Of a stretch of DNA of 9,045 nucleotides, positions 6,744 to 9,045 are shown piece by piece. Position 1 is the stretch's first letter; each line of letters opens with the position of its first letter. Both the position numbers and the translations under genes were made by a program. Origin of the DNA: an uncultured Lachnospiraceae bacterium (GTDB lineage Bacteria > Bacillota > Clostridia > Lachnospirales > Lachnospiraceae). The stretch is from positions 1 through 9,045 of the forward strand of contig CALGGL010000383.1 of assembly GCA_937915975.1 (NCBI GenBank), in the 5' to 3' direction. The notes under the pieces are model-generated. The model had not been told where the DNA came from, searched no databases, and saw nothing but the letters and a program-made list of their open reading frames with translations.

Positions 6744-8025
6744 ATCTGACTCTTATTGAATTAGCGTGTGCGGTAAGCTTCTCGGATTCCGCAAAAGCAA
6801 TTATATCCTTTGAAACAGGCTCCAATGCTTCCTTTAAATAATATATTATGCTTGATTTTTTAATAAAATCATCAACACTTAACGGCGAGAAAAACTTTGC
6901 TGTTCCGTTTGTAGGAAGAACATGGTTAGGTCCTGCAAAATAATCTCCCAAAGGCTCTGAGGAATATTCTCCAAGGAAAATTGCTCCCGCATTTTTTACC
7001 TTTGTCATAGTATCAAACGGATTGGCGGTTACTATCTCAAGATGCTCGCTTGCTATTTCATTTACTGTTTCTATGGCATCATCCATATTGTCAGCAACAA
7101 GAATATATCCGTAATTATCAACCGATTTTCTGATGATTTCCTTTCTCGACAATACACTTATAAACTTTTCTGTTTCCTCCGAAACCTTATTCGCCAACTC
7201 CTCTGAGGTCGTTACAAGAATTGCTGACGCCATCTCATCATGCTCTGCCTGAGATAAAAGATCGGCAGCCACATATCTCGGATTGGCGGTTTCATCGGCA
7301 AGAACCATAACCTCACTGGGACCTGCAACCGAATCAATACTTACATGACCGAAAACCATTCTCTTTGCTAGTGCAACAAATATATTACCAGGACCGACTA
7401 TCTTATCAACCTTTGGAATGCTTTCGGTTCCGTAAGCAAGAGCTGCTATAGCCTGAGCACCACCGGCCTTATAGATTGTATCAACACCCGCCTCATTTGC
7501 TGCAACAAGTGTCATATCATAGACCTTTCCGGAAGCATCACAAGGAGTAGTCATAATTATTTCCTTAACTCCGGCAACCTTTGCCGGAATTACATTCATA
7601 AGAACCGATGAAGGATACACAGCCTTACCGCCCGGAACATAAACTCCGACCCTTTCCAAAGGTGTAACCTTCTGACCAAGCATAATTCCGTTATCCTCGG
7701 AATCAAACCAGCTATACTGCTTTTGCTTTTCATGATATGTCTTTATATTATAAATAGCTTTTCTTATAATCTCTACAAGCTCATTATCAACTCTGGTATA
7801 GGCATCTTTTATTTCATCCTCAGTAACCTTTATATTAGACGCATCAAGCTTTGCTTTATCGAATTTTTCGGTATATTTAAACAATGCCTCATCTTTGTTA
7901 ATATGTATATCCTCAACAATATCCTTAACTATGGATTCATATTCACCGTAATTGTCGGGACTTCTCTTTAATAAATTATTTAAAATGTCTTTTTTTGTTT
8001 CTTCATTAAGCTTTACTATTCTCAT
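6736..8025 (-). CDS. hisD: Histidinol dehydrogenase
   Basis: Product of 429 residues, typical for the family. It is a zinc-dependent cytoplasmic enzyme that oxidises L-histidinol through the aldehyde to L-histidine with two NAD. Recognisable signatures are PLERVGVYVPGGKAVYPSS, AGGAQAIAALAYGT, KIVGPGN (208-214), VAGPSEVMVLAD, the zinc-site LLSQAEHD (Gln259, His262), the catalytic pair in SEHLE (Glu327, His328), LGDYFAGPNHVLPT (Asp361, His368) and the C-terminal TAHANSIRVR (His420). All expected active-site residues are present. The start is ATG 8025, with GGAGG (8037-8033) 7 bases upstream. An in-frame TTG at 8046 would precede and span that binding site and is rejected. It follows hisG by 58 bases with no terminator. 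Confidence 0.97.
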   Translation of the reverse strand: MRIVKLNEETKKDILNNLLKRSPDNYGEYESIVKDIVEDIHINKDEALFKYTEKFDKAKLDASNIKVTEDEIKDAYTRVDNELVEIIRKAIYNIKTYHEKQKQYSWFDSEDNGIMLGQKVTPLERVGVYVPGGKAVYPSSVLMNVIPAKVAGVKEIIMTTPCDASGKVYDMTLVAANEAGVDTIYKAGGAQAIAALAYGTESIPKVDKIVGPGNIFVALAKRMVFGHVSIDSVAGPSEVMVLADETANPRYVAADLLSQAEHDEMASAILVTTSEELANKVSEETEKFISVLSRKEIIRKSVDNYGYILVADNMDDAIETVNEIASEHLEIVTANPFDTMTKVKNAGAIFLGEYSSEPLGDYFAGPNHVLPTNGTAKFFSPLSVDDFIKKSSIIYYLKEALEPVSKDIIAFAESEKLTAHANSIRVRFE

Positions 8026-8083
8026 CTTTATTCCTCCGGTTAACAATATATAAGATTATCAGTCTATAATTTGTTTACATAAC

Positions 8084-8728
8084 TCAATTATCGTTAATCA
8101 AGTTATTAAGCTCGTCCAATATTTTACGTATTCGTTCGTGCTCCATTTTAAGACTCACCTGATTAACAACAACTCTTGCGGACAAAGGACATATCTCTTC
8201 AAGCACTTCAAGTCCGTTTTCACGAAGCGTTGAACCGGTTTCAACGATATCAACAATAACCTCGGACAAATCAACTATAGGTGCAAGCTCGACAGAACCG
8301 TTAAGCTTGATTATTTCAACCGTCTGATTCTTCTTGTTTTGAAAATAATCCTTCGCAATATTGGGATATTTGCTTGCTACCCTTATTATTTCATTTCTGC
8401 TTAACAGCTCCTTTGCGGATGCCGGTCCGCATACACACATACGGCATTTTCCGAAGCCAAGATCCATAACCTCATAAAGATTTCTTCCTTCCTCAAGAAT
8501 AGTATCCTTACCTACAACTCCGACATCGGCTGCACCGTATTCCACATAAGTCGGAACATCTGATGCCTTAGCAAGAAAGAATTTTATCTTATTCTCCTCA
8601 TTTGTAAAAATAAGTTTTCTGGTATCCGGATCTTTTACCTCCTCGCAGGTAATACCCATTTGTTCAAATAATTCCAAGGTTTTTTTAGCAAGTCTACCCT
8701 TGGCAAGTGCAAAGGTTAAATATCTCAT
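8084..8728 (-). CDS. hisG: ATP phosphoribosyltransferase catalytic subunit, short form
   Basis: Joins ATP and PRPP to form phosphoribosyl-ATP, the committed and feedback-controlled first step of histidine synthesis. The 214-residue product is the short HisG type that lacks the C-terminal histidine-binding regulatory domain and works as a complex with HisZ, whose gene lies just upstream. Signatures are LAKGRL (8-13), [19 protein letters not shown] (57-75) and the PRPP-binding loop [14 protein letters not shown] (160-173). The ATG at 8728 is chosen because GAGGAAG lies 8 bases upstream and [13 protein letters not shown] is the usual beginning. A GTG in frame at 8767 would add 13 residues but has no ribosome binding site. 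Confidence 0.96.
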   Translation of the reverse strand: MRYLTFALAKGRLAKKTLELFEQMGITCEEVKDPDTRKLIFTNEENKIKFFLAKASDVPTYVEYGAADVGVVGKDTILEEGRNLYEVMDLGFGKCRMCVCGPASAKELLSRNEIIRVASKYPNIAKDYFQNKKNQTVEIIKLNGSVELAPIVDLSEVIVDIVETGSTLRENGLEVLEEICPLSARVVVNQVSLKMEHERIRKILDELNNLINDN

Positions 8729-8798
8729 ATTATCTTCCTCATTAATGTATTTTTCTTTCAATTTCACTCAATTCTATTTGTTATCTAAGTTTTTTTAA

Positions 8799-9045
8799 TT
8801 AAAAGCTTTTAATGGTTTTTATGTCCGTTTCGGTTATATTATCATTAATAAGCGAATAGATATCAAGCTTACATTCCTTCTTAACAATATACACACACGA
8901 AAAATGCATTTTTTTAGCATATTCCAAATAATCCTCAATACTGTGCTTTGCCGATTTTCTTATAAGTTCGATTTTCTTATTCTTTTCTCTGTAATATGTG
9001 GCAAGTTCGATAGCATCCTTTTGTTGCTCTCTTTCATATAGTATA
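8799..9045 (-). CDS. hisZ: ATP phosphoribosyltransferase regulatory subunit, C-terminal part
   Basis: The frame is open from the right edge (first full codon at 9044) to the TAA at 8801-8799, giving the last 81 residues of a protein cut off by the window. It begins ILYEREQQKDAIELATYYR, continues with a Lys-rich stretch NKKIELIRKSAK and a SIEDYLEYAKKM helix, then a FSCVYIVKK strand. This fits the C-terminal domain of HisZ, the histidyl-tRNA-synthetase-like subunit that activates short HisG and senses histidine. The assignment rests on this tail plus the adjacent short hisG. A genuine histidyl-tRNA synthetase is the main alternative, but it would not normally sit here. It ends 70 bases before hisG, and I see no terminator in that gap. 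Confidence 0.8.
   Translation of the reverse strand, partial: ILYEREQQKDAIELATYYREKNKKIELIRKSAKHSIEDYLEYAKKMHFSCVYIVKKECKLDIYSLINDNITETDIKTIKSF

Noticed and set aside
7723..7971. Plus-strand open frame opposite the 5' part of hisD
   Set aside because: It is antisense to hisD and its composition (Ile, Tyr, Phe, Asn) is that expected from reversed AT-rich coding sequence.
8729..8798. Histidine attenuator or T-box leader ahead of hisG
   Set aside because: The 70-base gap has no run of His codons, no terminator hairpin and no T-box-like sequence. Any leader control would be upstream of hisZ, outside the window.
1..9045. Mobile element, CRISPR array, phage or defence system
   Set aside because: No transposase, integrase, direct-repeat array, tRNA or defence-type domain is seen on either strand; gene content is housekeeping and biosynthetic.

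Overview
This AT-rich window carries a compact chromosomal block in which every supported gene lies on the minus strand. The genes therefore read from position 9045 down to 1. The S21 sequence, the strong GGAGG ribosome binding sites, the short HisG that needs HisZ, the stand-alone IGP dehydratase HisB and the low GC all suggest a Clostridia genome, most likely Lachnospiraceae. That placement is by recognition only; no search was run.

In transcription order, the right-hand two thirds is a histidine biosynthesis operon: the C-terminal end of hisZ (8799-9045), hisG (8084-8728), hisD (6736-8025), hisB (6071-6664) and a long hisIE (4795-6057). HisIE carries an extra N-terminal HisF-like barrel that has lost key catalytic positions. 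Together these proteins cover steps 1-3 of the pathway (HisZ/HisG, HisE, HisI), the IGP dehydratase step (HisB) and the last two oxidations (HisD). No working hisA, hisH, hisF, hisC or histidinol-phosphatase gene is in the window.

Without a visible terminator, the operon runs on into a 49-residue single-span membrane protein (4611-4760), then alaS (1950-4592, GTG start), then a membrane-anchored CapA-family protein (522-1913). The gaps are only 18 to 36 bases. A candidate internal promoter with an extended -10 lies between hisD and hisB, and a weaker one lies at the end of hisIE.

rpsU (ribosomal protein S21, 199-378) has its own near-consensus promoter (464-491) and a clear intrinsic terminator (151-176). 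Beyond the terminator are a 17-bp perfect inverted repeat and what looks like the start of another minus-strand gene at position 20. The ribosome binding site and start codon of that gene lie inside a short hairpin.

Most of the window is ordinary housekeeping and biosynthetic DNA. I saw no mobile element, CRISPR array, tRNA, rRNA or defence system. The points most worth a second look are the degenerate HisF-HisIE fusion, the small membrane protein between the his genes and alaS, and the RNA structures at the left edge.
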